The notes under the pieces are model-generated. The model worked only from the letters and a program-made list of their open reading frames with translations, was not told the DNA's origin and ran no database searches. A stretch of 18,814 bases of DNA from Nanoarchaeota archaeon (GTDB lineage Archaea; EX4484-52; LFW-46), in assembly GCA_018897155.1 (NCBI GenBank), contig JAHILE010000053.1, positions 1 to 18,814 on the forward strand, given 5' to 3'. Both the position numbers and the translations under genes were made by a program. The first letter of the stretch is position 1, and every line of letters begins with the position of its first letter. This document shows positions 5,701 to 11,618 of this stretch, piece after piece.

Positions 5701-7895
5701 GTTATTTTCTTGTCCGAATACGCCAATTTTTTAAGCGGATATTCTGTTCCGTTGCTGTCCCAAATGATAAGGTCTTTGACTTTAAATGAGCCGAACGTTA
5801 ATGTTTCGTTATCGATTGTTCCGTTGCCGATATACTCGAAATTTTCTGTAAACTCCGCGTCTTTTGTCTTAAATTTCGGGTCGTAAAGCATAATCATTTT
5901 TGTTATTCCCTCTTTGCTGATAGCGTATTCTACTGTTATATTGTCTTTGTCGCTGCGATATGTTATTTTGTTGCCAGAAATTTTGGGAATGGTGTCGGGC
6001 GTTATCGAAATAGAAAATATCGCAAGCTCATCGCTGTAATTGATAGCGATATGCGTTTGATTTGCTTTTACTTTGAAAATGTTGTCTTCAATTTCAAACA
6101 GCGTATTCTGCTTTGCAGATTCTTTAAAAGAAAGGTTATACTGCTTTTGCATCCACGCTCCGTTTTCTTTCTCGTTAAAAACAGAGCCGTCTAAAATTAA
6201 TTTTGATTGCCCCTGCCCGTTTACATAAACAGTTTCTAAAGCGGATGTTCTATTGCTGTCTATAACCCACGTTTCAGCATGCGAAAGCGAACAGAAAGAC
6301 GGAAGCAGAATAAAGGCTAAAAGCATAGCAAGCACCGCTCTTTTGCGCGGCTTGAACAAGATGCACGTGGTTATCGCGCTATATATTAAAAGCACTGCAA
6401 ACAGCGCATAATATCGCCATGGTATGATATTTGTGAATTTATCAACATAAACCGTCTGGTTTCTCTCCTGAATTTCGATAACGGGCGCGGATGTTATGTT
6501 CCTGATTTCAATAACATTGTTTATAGTGTAATTGCACATGCTTTTGTTCGCGGTCTGATTTGTTGTTGCGTTAGCGTAGACGTAAGATATGCCGCCTCCC
6601 CAGCTGCCGCTGTTGCTTGAAGAAGATGAAGAAGAACTGCTTTGCTCTTCAGACGATGGCGCGGGAGCGGCAATTGCGCCAAAATCGTCTTTGTCGCTGA
6701 GCGTGTAAGTAGAGAGATGCGTCAGAACCGCAAAAACATAACCTTCTTTTTCATTTACGCTCGAAGGTATGTTCTCCCACGCAAGCGATGTTTCATTGTA
6801 GTATTTAATAGAAAGTTTGGAAGGCAGTATCCCTAAAAGAGTTACAAGAGTTTTATTGTAATAAATTCTAACTTCTACAGTATTGTTCTCATTCACGACC
6901 AAAGAAGACGTTAACTCAAAATATACGGTTATGTTATTGAGCAATAAAAGAGGCGGGAGCTGATACGCGCTTACATCTATTTTAACTCCATTTGATTCTA
7001 AAATAGGCGCAGAGTTGTCTTCAAAACTATTGTTATAAGACGCGTAAGTATAAAGAATATCGCTAATTTCATTATATGTAATGCAGTTATTGTTCGAATT
7101 GAATAAATCTAAGCGTCCTGCTACTTTATTATTCTTTATCCTGTTTTTATTGCTTTCTGCTAAAGACATGCCCGAATTCATTTTTATTCCGTTTTTTTCG
7201 CGCGCTTTTACAGTATTGTTTTCAAAATAATTGTCTTCTGCGCCGCTTCTGATATAAAAAGAAGTTATAGAGTTTGTGACAGTGTTGTTCTTTGCGCCGA
7301 TTAGTGAAATGCCTTTTAAAGTGGAATTATCGAAGGGCGTAAAGACATTATCTATATAGTTATTTTCAGACACTATATAAACGCCGTTGCATGTTTCTTT
7401 GGTAATGATATTGAATATATTTGCGCTATTGCCTTGCAGATAAAGAACAGCATCTGCAAAATAGCCGCGCGAGCTTTGTAGTGTAAGATTAGAAAGAGAG
7501 ACATTATCTGCATAAATTGAAACGACATCGCCGCGAAGCGTAATATTCAGCGTCAAATTAGAAATATTGTAGCCGTTAAAATCGTCTACATCGCTCTGAA
7601 TTATTAAAACACTGCATCCGCTCCAATAATCGTGAATAGGCGATAGTGTTTCATAGATAGAGTAATCCCCATCTATGATAACGCCCGTTGAACTTTCTCC
7701 GATTAGGGATATTGATTTGTTAATATTAAGACGCTCATAATATGTTCCGTTTGAAATAAAAATAATGTCTCCGCTTGTTGAATTGTCAATCGCTGCTTGA
7801 ATTGTTGTGTAATCAGACGCGTTTAAAGTCGCGGCTTGCGCGCAAGCGCAATTAACGAAAAGCAAAGCGAACATCACGCAGAAAAACAGTTTCAT
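2787..7895 (-). CDS. Giant NosD-like/Ig-repeat cell-surface protein, apparent two-protein fusion (1702 aa)
   Basis: The ATG at 7895 follows GGAGGCGCAATA. Residues 1-21 form a signal peptide. Residues 27-300 form a NosD/pectate-lyase-like parallel beta-helix (TTIQAAID...GTYYERLNINKSISLIG, then NN-rich turns). About 315-400 is a beta domain, followed by a nine-serine linker. A helix near 492-514 is then followed by KPRKRAVLAMLLAFILLPSF and CSLSHA, which reads as a second signal peptide. Downstream come a beta domain (540-800), a Gly-rich region (about 815-1020), about four Ig-like domains (1040-1440), and a Cys motif CGNKICEINENNETCPVDC near 1447-1466. Three C-terminal hydrophobic segments lie near 1618-1638, 1647-1668 and 1682-1702. 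N-x-S/T sites are abundant, suiting an N-glycosylated exported protein. It is probably a surface adhesin or receptor-binding protein. It is co-operonic with the genes at 7895-8071 and 2637-2774. Confidence 0.75.
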   Translation of the reverse strand: MKLFFCVMFALLFVNCACAQAATLNASDYTTIQAAIDNSTSGDIIFISNGTYYERLNINKSISLIGESSTGVIIDGDYSIYETLSPIHDYWSGCSVLIIQSDVDDFNGYNISNLTLNITLRGDVVSIYADNVSLSNLTLQSSRGYFADAVLYLQGNSANIFNIITKETCNGVYIVSENNYIDNVFTPFDNSTLKGISLIGAKNNTVTNSITSFYIRSGAEDNYFENNTVKAREKNGIKMNSGMSLAESNKNRIKNNKVAGRLDLFNSNNNCITYNEISDILYTYASYNNSFEDNSAPILESNGVKIDVSAYQLPPLLLLNNITVYFELTSSLVVNENNTVEVRIYYNKTLVTLLGILPSKLSIKYYNETSLAWENIPSSVNEKEGYVFAVLTHLSTYTLSDKDDFGAIAAPAPSSEEQSSSSSSSSSNSGSWGGGISYVYANATTNQTANKSMCNYTINNVIEIRNITSAPVIEIQERNQTVYVDKFTNIIPWRYYALFAVLLIYSAITTCILFKPRKRAVLAMLLAFILLPSFCSLSHAETWVIDSNRTSALETVYVNGQGQSKLILDGSVFNEKENGAWMQKQYNLSFKESAKQNTLFEIEDNIFKVKANQTHIAINYSDELAIFSISITPDTIPKISGNKITYRSDKDNITVEYAISKEGITKMIMLYDPKFKTKDAEFTENFEYIGNGTIDNETLTFGSFKVKDLIIWDSNGTEYPLKKLAYSDKKITLKINKTWLETARFPIFIDPELTIVGTSVEMFGNYTYDYVELKNGAIINVAALNATAGTGYINITATINITIDATSIINANEKGYSGGTSVNVYASNFGGGGAGTSGGANGSSSVFCGNYLCAFGGGGGGGAAGHANAAGSGSAGTAGTSTSFNSNGGAGGAGGSEYGTSFGYTYFLGSGGGAGGSGGNVAPDSGNNYWGTSGTAGGRGGGAIFLKAPLANLQGQINAKGGSGGAGGTGGVYGAETLGGSGGSGGGAAGGTILLDVDVLNLSAKLNLSGGSGSASGSGGRIKIWFSTIYNSTAIFFAGSTYFNDTTPDLPLTIQSPANASYAVSTTWFNITLNQIVETALFSLDGAANVSMTNSSGNWNYKNTTMTQGAHTVLFFVNNSLGASNSTSVAFTIDTIAPSYSNFSINSSEIRKNDTISISALWNDLFSGLSQYIFSTNMSGTWVNTTYDFSGNWSNVSVQNIANKTNSVSYLFYANDTYGNMNQTTIQSFIVNNTAPVVTAAISPSPAQITDNLNCTYTYYDVDKDVETGQRFQWYINGILNETTTQNLSAGNLTLGDNVICGVKANDGTDNSTWANSSEITIGDTTAPDVHNQTISATTGQITTAFTVGINVTELNSVQLVSVEITEPDATATNYTMTLSGNKSGSESYFVKSYTPATEGNYSFRFFASDGSSNLGSMNGTQNYTATAIPVTPPASGGGGSSNPQTMCGNKICEINENNETCPVDCAAKFVLFESQTDTELRKIVLSGYFSSAYTYEFRIRNTADDDLVMTFTSNVKWLKFDMGGSKMQNFTTIFKGKGGIDSGISYIRLVADPILNKSEIANTTFTISDGRTTYEMPVEVSRKEFVFSDNITEALSYVFKSGKAPAFGWVAPKTIGGHQIYVPILAVAFLVALIVVVKYGKPKDSMDSLIMLFVFLFIFLLVLVLLVLISPNAPAVASDSSVNFVYLVLMIIVAIVVAKGA
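4655..4711. repeat. 25-bp-armed inverted repeat inside the surface-protein gene
   Basis: Arms 4655-4679 and 4687-4711 are reverse complements except for one position (C/T, a G-U pair in one strand's RNA), with the seven-base loop AGTGATG. It lies at the junction between the Gly-rich region and the first Ig-like domain, where the arms encode AVSTTWFN and NQIVETA. Confidence 0.85.
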
Positions 7896-8071
7896 TATTG
7901 CGCCTCCTTTTCTAATTCTTTAAGCCGCTTTTCCGCTTCGCGCCGCTTTTTAAACGATATCCACCACAGCCCCGCGAAAAAAAGCGTAAGAAAGTAGAAA
8001 ATAACGAATAGCGAAGGGCTTGCGCATTGCGAGCCGACAAGATTTTCCATTATTTTTTCGGTTATATTCAT
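7895..8071 (-). CDS. Small single-pass membrane protein with a coiled-coil tail (58 aa)
   Basis: I chose the ATG at 8071 because GTGATAAAG lies directly upstream; an 18-residue extension is open but begins with terminator-like sequence. Residues 1-18 are polar, about 20-38 form one transmembrane helix (LFVIFYFLTLFFAGLWWISF), and 40-58 are a charged heptad-like helix (KKRREAEKRLKELEKEAQ). By the positive-inside rule the tail should be cytoplasmic. Its stop overlaps the ATG of the giant surface protein by one base, so the two are coupled and it may be an assembly partner or anchor for that protein. A hairpin with a T-run sits just before its start. I recognise no family. Confidence 0.6.
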   Translation of the reverse strand: MNITEKIMENLVGSQCASPSLFVIFYFLTLFFAGLWWISFKKRREAEKRLKELEKEAQ

Positions 8072-8084
8072 CTTTATCACAATT

Positions 8085-8120
8085 AAAAAAGGCGGGGGCT
8101 GTTTTTTTTCGGTCAGCCCC
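8085..8120 (-). terminator. Hairpin plus T-run in the leader of the surface-protein operon
   Basis: On the minus strand GGGGCTG (8120-8114) pairs with CAGCCCC (8101-8095), followed by CGCC and six Ts (8090-8085). It ends about 14 bases before the ATG at 8071. It could terminate the upstream operon or attenuate the 8071-1771 operon. Confidence 0.55.
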
Positions 8121-8261
8121 GACAACCGCGCAAAAGGGACGAAGAACCCTTTGCGAATTGGCTTAATTAAGTCAAACGCGCTATGCGAATCGAATAAGCG
8201 CGCTGTGACTATAATCGGGTTTTTGACCAGAACCCCGTCAAACTGTCGGCTGAATAAATGA
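8121..8261. other. Intergenic spacer with two further inverted repeats
   Basis: There is no gene. CGCAAAAGGG / CCCTTTGCG (about 8129-8154, one bulge) can fold. So can CGGGTT / AACCCCG (about 8216-8238), placed after the stop of the 8262 gene and followed on the minus strand by ATTATAG, a weak TATA-like candidate for the surface-protein operon. Confidence 0.4.
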
Positions 8262-8501
8262 CTATGTATTTTTACCGTTCAACTGCCCGCTCCAAAGCAA
8301 TTTACTCTCGGCGGTCAGCAATCTATATTTTCCGCTGGGCGCATTTTGAAACGTGGATAATACGCTCTCCATAACTTCTTTTATCGCCTGTGAGCTTCGC
8401 GGCATGGAATAAGGATAGCTAAAAGATACTCGGAATACTGGCGTACCCTGAAAATATCTGGCTACAAATCCTCGTCGTTTTTCTAAAAAATATTGCGGCA
8501 T
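8262..8501 (-). CDS. Hypothetical small protein (79 aa)
   Basis: The ATG at 8501 is preferred because GGAG lies nine bases upstream. Starts at 8519 or 8516 in the same frame would overlap the previous gene more. The product begins MPQYFLEKRRGFVARYFQGT, and has a central KEVMESVLSTFQNAPSGKYRL and a C-terminal LLTAESKLLWSGQLNG. The pattern suggests a mixed alpha/beta basic protein whose last third may form a beta hairpin. It is the last gene of the leftward middle operon and is followed by inverted repeats. I recognise no family. Confidence 0.55.
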   Translation of the reverse strand: MPQYFLEKRRGFVARYFQGTPVFRVSFSYPYSMPRSSQAIKEVMESVLSTFQNAPSGKYRLLTAESKLLWSGQLNGKNT

Positions 8502-8505
8502 AATC

Positions 8506-8670
8506 TCATTCTCCATCATCTTCTATCTGCGGTTTGCCTTTCTGCTTTGGGTTGAGTTTCTTCTTCACAGCGTTCATAACTTGAATATCAGTAAAGACTT
8601 TCTCGTGCCATGCAGTGCAAGCACGAAGGACAAAATCTTTTTCTTCATCGGTTAAATCGATTGTTGACAT
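8506..8670 (-). CDS. Hypothetical small acidic-ended protein (54 aa)
   Basis: The ATG at 8670 follows GGTAATCACT, a weakened form of the GGTGATT ribosome site. The product (MSTIDLTDEEKDFVLRACTA..., ending KPQIEDDGE) looks like two amphipathic helices (residues 6-20 and 22-38), a Lys/Pro-rich linker and an acidic end. It lies between the 8676 and 8262 genes in the same direction, six bases after the former, and overlaps the in-frame alternative starts of the latter. No family is recognised. It may be a small DNA- or protein-binding accessory. Confidence 0.55.
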   Translation of the reverse strand: MSTIDLTDEEKDFVLRACTAWHEKVFTDIQVMNAVKKKLNPKQKGKPQIEDDGE

Positions 8671-8675
8671 AGTGA

Positions 8676-8960
8676 TTACCTTTGTGTTTGAACAGGTTGT
8701 GTTTGCGACTTTGGTAACCCGTTTGAAATTATAATGTGCTTTTCACCATCTGCGTCTTGCACAATTCTCATTCTGAATTTGCGCTGCTTGTAGTCTTTCT
8801 CATTACAAACATTGAACAAAAAGTTCTTCGGAAAATGCAAATAATCCGTATATCGCCCCTTCTTGTCTTTCTTCATACGGAACATATTCACCCATACAGG
8901 GTTTGTCTTTAGATTTGCATCGCCTTTGATGATGTCGTAATTAATCGCGTATTGTGTCAA
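8676..8960 (-). CDS. Probable AbrB-like DNA-binding protein with a Gln/Thr tail (94 aa)
   Basis: The start is TTG at 8960, supported by a perfect GGTGATT seven bases ahead; it overlaps the upstream stop as TTGA. Residues about 35-80 read GRYTDYLHFPKNFLFNV...KFRMRIVQDADGEKHIIIS. This resembles a SpoVT/AbrB swapped-hairpin fold, where a 'hhhP+.hh' strand-turn is followed by 'd.dG..hII'. That assignment is inference from pattern. The C-terminus is low complexity (SQTQPVQTQR), echoing the tail of the 9236-9622 product. AbrB-like proteins are common transcription regulators in archaeal mobile elements. It is likely co-expressed with the 8957-9226 gene. Confidence 0.6.
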   Translation of the reverse strand: MTQYAINYDIIKGDANLKTNPVWVNMFRMKKDKKGRYTDYLHFPKNFLFNVCNEKDYKQRKFRMRIVQDADGEKHIIISNGLPKSQTQPVQTQR

Positions 8961-9226
8961 GCAAAATCACCATAACGATATTTTTCACGTATTGGAAAAC
9001 CGCGATACCCTGTGCTTGTTCCTTGAAGTTTGAATCGGTCTGCGGGTACTCTATGTTCCCAGACAAATTTCTCAAGTAGTTTAAGGCAATATTTTCGGTC
9101 ATAATATCCATAACGCCCTTTGAAAAGGCAAGTCCAACTAGGATACTTATCAAACTCAAACCTTACTCTTCCCTGATATTTCTTTGCGCGGCACATCCAA
9201 GCATAAAAAAATATCGTAACAACCAT
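8957..9226 (-). CDS. Hypothetical basic, aromatic-rich protein (89 aa)
   Basis: The ATG at 9226 follows GAGGTGCTAAA, a strong ribosome site lying directly after the stop of the 9236 gene. The product is rich in Tyr, Phe, Arg and Lys (KYQGRVRFEFDKYPSWTC, CLKLLEKFVWEHRVPADRF, then GYRGFPIREKYRYGDFA). It has three Cys but no paired zinc motif. The first ten residues are hydrophobic; Met11 is an alternative start. An overlapping frame (8941-9159) was judged a shadow because it lacks a ribosome site. The layout of a helix (residues 44-55) among short strands suggests a compact nucleic-acid- or protein-binding fold. No family is recognised. Confidence 0.6.
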   Translation of the reverse strand: MVVTIFFYAWMCRAKKYQGRVRFEFDKYPSWTCLFKGRYGYYDRKYCLKLLEKFVWEHRVPADRFKLQGTSTGYRGFPIREKYRYGDFA

Positions 9227-9235
9227 TTTAGCACC

Positions 9236-9622
9236 TCAGACCTGAGTTGTTGCCTGCGGTTGTTCTGACTGCTGCATAGGTTGTGTTTGTTCTGCCTTTA
9301 CTTCTGGTTGGGTTTGAGGGGACTCCTTGACATCTTCTTTAACCTCTTGCTTTTGCGGCTCAACAACCGAATCAATAATTATGATTTTTTCCTTTCGGGC
9401 TTTATCCCAAACGAAAGAGGCTCTTAATCGGCGGTCACCCCCTTGACCGAGTACGGAAGTAAACCAGATTTCAGGCAAACTTACTGAGTGTCCGTATCTG
9501 GGTGTCCCGTTTTTTAAGCAGCCCTTTCTCTTTTTTGTGACCTCTCTTAGCAGCGGATTTCGCCGAAGCTCTAGCGAACTCTGCAAAATATACGATAACT
9601 TTTGGATTTCTGGTCTTGACAT
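9236..9622 (-). CDS. Probable AbrB-like protein with a disordered Gln/Pro/Glu-rich tail (128 aa)
   Basis: The ATG at 9622 follows AGTGATATTTT. Residues 1-35 are basic and helical (EIQKLSYILQSSLELRRNPL). Residues about 42-87 read RYGHSVSLPEIWFTSVLGQG, then GDRRLRASFVWDKARKEKIIIIDSVV. This has the shape of an AbrB/SpoVT hairpin: 'vsLPe.w...Lg..gd..l......k..iiI'. Residues 88-128 are low complexity (EPQKQEVKEDVKE, QTQPEVKAEQTQPMQQ), presumably disordered. The gene heads the 9622-8262 operon, and its upstream spacer carries repeated GGGTGTCC-type motifs, two more of which fall inside the gene (near 9486 and 9500). It may therefore bind its own control region, which is inference. Confidence 0.6.
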   Translation of the reverse strand: MSRPEIQKLSYILQSSLELRRNPLLREVTKKRKGCLKNGTPRYGHSVSLPEIWFTSVLGQGGDRRLRASFVWDKARKEKIIIIDSVVEPQKQEVKEDVKESPQTQPEVKAEQTQPMQQSEQPQATTQV

Positions 9623-9638
9623 AAAATATCACTTCGAG

Positions 9639-9943
9639 GGGTGTCCTAATTTGCTTTAATTAAATGTTTTGAGGGTGTATCTTTCATCAACCATATATGT
9701 ATGTAAAATACGAGGGTAACCGAAATTAAAACACATTGTCTGATTTTATCTCTGCCCGTAAATTCTTGGAAAAATGGTACTTTTATGAAAAATATTTTTC
9801 CACCACTACTACTACTTATTATTTTGGGTAACCGCGTAAATTAGTTATTTAATTAATTATTTCGGGGTATCCGTCGCTGATGTTTTTAGGGTGTCCGAGT
9901 TGTAGTGTAAGTTCTGATTATTTCTTAGACGGTGGGGTGTCCT
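9639..9943. repeat. Cluster of GGGTGTCC/GGGTAACCG/GGGTATCCG motifs in an AT-rich spacer
   Basis: Seven related sites start at 9639, 9673 (degenerate), 9714, 9826, 9865, 9889 and 9935; the first six lie in the gene-free stretch 9623-9917. The consensus is GGGTRWCCG in one orientation. Between them are AT-rich runs with TTAATTAA-type words and an ACT microsatellite (about 9803-9815). The spacing is irregular (24-112 bases). This suits an operator array or a secondary origin. Confidence 0.65.
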
Positions 9944-10178
9944 CCTTTCTCCATTGAATTATAATATTTTCGTTGCCGTCGGGTCTGGCTTCAAGCTTGT
10001 ATTCACCTTCAAGTATGTCAATGATTCGGGGTTCGAAATCAAAGTTTGACTGAAGGTATTTCGCGAGTTTAGGGATTTTTCCGGTTGTCAAAAACTCAGT
10101 GCGATATTTCTTTTCTATCCAAAATATCCCTTCACATTTTTCAGTTTTGACCGCTTTGATTTCTTTTTTCTTTGCCAT
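9918..10178 (-). CDS. Hypothetical basic protein (86 aa)
   Basis: I chose the ATG at 10178 because AAGTGATTTTT precedes it; the longer open frame (to 10235) would overlap the upstream gene. The product starts MAKKKEIKAVKTEKCEGIFW and contains a basic helix (TGKIPKLAKYLQSNF). It ends with two beta-like segments, GEYKLEARPDGNENIIIQW, before a charged tail. The last part resembles the strand-turn-strand ends of the neighbouring AbrB-like products, but no 'LP' motif is visible, so I make no family call. The dispersed 11-mer TGTAGTGTAAG lies both just before its ribosome site (10190-10200) and just after its stop (9901-9911). Confidence 0.6.
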   Translation of the reverse strand: MAKKKEIKAVKTEKCEGIFWIEKKYRTEFLTTGKIPKLAKYLQSNFDFEPRIIDILEGEYKLEARPDGNENIIIQWRKEDTPPSKK

Positions 10179-10200
10179 AAAAATCACTTTGTAGTGTAAG

Positions 10201-10593
10201 TTACTTTGAGGCGGCGAACCAAAACTTTCTTTCAATGTAAACGGTTTCGTTCTTGAAGCCGACTTTTTTCGTGCGCTTAAGCCTGATGACTTTTGGCTGA
10301 ATCAGCCCAAGAGCCTCAAGGTCTGAAACGCACTTTTTGATTGATTGCGTTCCGACTTTTAGCTTTACTCTTAAGTGGTGTTCAGGGCATGGAGTATCTC
10401 TAATCATTGCTAAAATTGCTTCTTGAATCTCCTGCGAAGTGCGCTTATTGCGCAGTCCCTGATAGCCCTTTCTGTGGTACATAAGCGTGATTTGATTATT
10501 TCGCGGCAAAACATCCGCGCAATCTACATTATTTGTGATTTGTCCTAACGATTGTCGCATCAATATTGGCGTAGGAAAAGAATCGTTAGGCAT
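10201..10593 (-). CDS. Winged-helix DNA-binding protein (130 aa)
   Basis: The open frame extends to 10635, but a TATAAAA box (10624-10618) sits about 28 bases before the ATG at 10593. A leaderless start there (MPNDSFPTPILMRQSLGQI) is therefore preferred; the 10635 ATG has no ribosome site. The C-terminal two-thirds is a winged helix: RTSQEIQEAILAMIRDTPCP (helix 1), HHLRVKLKVGTQSIKKCVSD (helices 2-3) and LEALGLIQPKVIRLKRTKKV (wing). The family is typical of archaeal transcription regulators and replication initiators. It is the first gene leftward of the iteron/palindrome block, so it is a good candidate for the protein that binds those repeats. That is inference from position. Confidence 0.7.
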   Translation of the reverse strand: MPNDSFPTPILMRQSLGQITNNVDCADVLPRNNQITLMYHRKGYQGLRNKRTSQEIQEAILAMIRDTPCPEHHLRVKLKVGTQSIKKCVSDLEALGLIQPKVIRLKRTKKVGFKNETVYIERKFWFAASK

Positions 10594-10617
10594 AAAGGTA
10601 GATAATGCGAGAATCCC

Positions 10618-10624
10618 TTTTATA
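10618..10624 (-). promoter_or_regulatory. TATA box for the winged-helix gene
   Basis: On the minus strand the sequence reads CATATAAAAGGG. Its centre is about 28 bases from the ATG at 10593, the spacing expected for a leaderless archaeal transcript. Confidence 0.55.
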
Positions 10625-10655
10625 TGACACCCCATTAAGAGGTTAAAAGAAAATG

Positions 10656-10897
10656 TTGTTATAATTATCGTTATTATAACAAGAACGGCACAGTATCAAC
10701 CTTTGACAATGTTGTCAAAGCCTATAACTGTAACGATTTTATGAAGAAATAGTAGTAAATCCGAAATCGGATTTAGCGGTTAAAAACCCATAAACGTAAC
10801 GCTTTTTTAGCTTTTTATGCAAAATAATAAATTTATTATTTGTAGTATTAAACCCATTATCGTAACGTTTTTTGATTTTAAACCTTTATTTGTAACA
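10656..10897. other. Candidate replication origin or structured control region: four iterons and several palindromes
   Basis: The gap 10636-10902 has no gene. Iterons with consensus AACCYATAANY-GTAACG-NTTTTT have GTAACG (or GTAACA in the last) at 10730, 10796, 10862 and 10892, so the spacings are 66, 66 and 30. Palindromes occupy 10701-10720 (9-base arms, TG centre), 10756-10775 (TAAATCCGA-AA-TCGGATTTA) and 10822-10841 (AAATAATAAATTTATTATTT, perfect). A fourth inverted repeat has arms at 10656-10665 and 10673-10682. The second and third palindromes are each centred 35.5 bases after an iteron core. The block lies beside the primase/ATPase module and is AT-rich, as known plasmid origins are. 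Confidence 0.65.
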
Positions 10898-10902
10898 TTT
10901 TT

Positions 10903-11355
10903 TTAGATTAAACGTGAATCACAGATAGCCCAATTCGGATTCATATCAATATCTTCAACATTTTTTAGTCTCTTACTACATTCCACTTCATATTTTTCAT
11001 ATCTTTTTTTTTCACTGAGTTTTTTGCGATAGTATTTTTGTCGACAAGCATTTGAACAAAACGTCGTATCATTTCTTTTTGATTTAAAATCTTTATAACA
11101 AGAATAACAACGAACATCTCTATTTTTTTCGCGTTGCATTGCTCTTTTAATTATAAAAACATCATTTCTACAACGATAACTACAATACTTCGCGGTTGAA
11201 TTTTTTGTGTAAAAAAAAGAATTACAGTTAACACATAATAATTTAAGTATGTTCGATTGACACTCACAGAATATATCTGAGTCATAATCATTTTTTAGTG
11301 TTTTTTGTTTTTCAATACCTACTAAATCAATACACTTAAAATATTCGCGTTTCAT
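10903..11355 (-). CDS. Double zinc-finger protein (150 aa)
   Basis: The ATG at 11355 overlaps the previous stop (ATGA). Two similar Cys clusters are visible. One is near residues 41-62: CVNC followed by KYCSYRC, i.e. C-x2-C-x14-C-x3-C. The other is near 78-100: CYSC followed by FCSNACRQKYYRKK. Each is a treble-clef or zinc-ribbon-like finger of the type found in small phage and archaeal proteins ('..C..C...F......FCS..CR..'). CECQ and LLC just upstream add further Cys. The C-terminal part is basic and helical. It is probably nucleic-acid-binding and is the last gene of the replication operon, directly before the iteron block. Codon usage looks more AT-rich than in the surface gene. No precise family is claimed. 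Confidence 0.7.
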   Translation of the reverse strand: MKREYFKCIDLVGIEKQKTLKNDYDSDIFCECQSNILKLLCVNCNSFFYTKNSTAKYCSYRCRNDVFIIKRAMQREKNRDVRCYSCYKDFKSKRNDTTFCSNACRQKYYRKKLSEKKRYEKYEVECSKRLKNVEDIDMNPNWAICDSRLI

Positions 11356-11618
11356 AGTAGTACCTCTTTAACAAAATCGGATTTAATCACCCACTGACCC
11401 ACAAATATTATTTTTTTCTTTTCATAAAGAAAAATCGCATCATCACTTTCTGGCGCGGAAAGAATTATTTTTTGCTCTTTATTTAGTTCTAATAATATAT
11501 TATCTAATTCTTGTGCTGTTATGTTTGGTATTGTCTTTATGAATTTAAACCAAAGTGTAGTGTAAGAAGTTATATTAAAATCACGTATCGTATTCCAAAC
11601 TAAAGTTTTTTTATCCAT
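11352..11618 (-). CDS. Small winged-helix-like protein (88 aa)
   Basis: I chose the ATG at 11618, which lies inside the end of the ATPase gene and follows GAGGTGTCGCTA. The frame is open ten codons further upstream, but nothing supports a start there. The product (MDKKTLVWNTIRDFNITSYT...) has a helix at 20-33, an 'ITAQELDNILLELNKEQKII' helix-turn-helix-strand segment near 33-52, and a two-strand wing (IFLYEKKKIIFVGQWVI). The pattern suits a winged helix. It carries one copy of the dispersed 11-mer (11556-11566), encoding SYTTL. It is co-translated with the ATPase and the zinc-finger gene. The function is not recognised; it may be a replication accessory. Confidence 0.6.
   Translation of the reverse strand: MDKKTLVWNTIRDFNITSYTTLWFKFIKTIPNITAQELDNILLELNKEQKIILSAPESDDAIFLYEKKKIIFVGQWVIKSDFVKEVLL

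Noticed and set aside
8941-9159. Minus-strand frame of 72 codons overlapping the 8957-9226 gene
   Set aside because: The 8957-9226 frame has a strong GAGGTG ribosome site and couples by TTGA to the next gene; the alternative has neither.
10717-10897. CRISPR-like repeat-spacer array
   Set aside because: Repeats are few, degenerate and unequal in spacing at the end, and the intervening segments are palindromic rather than random spacers.
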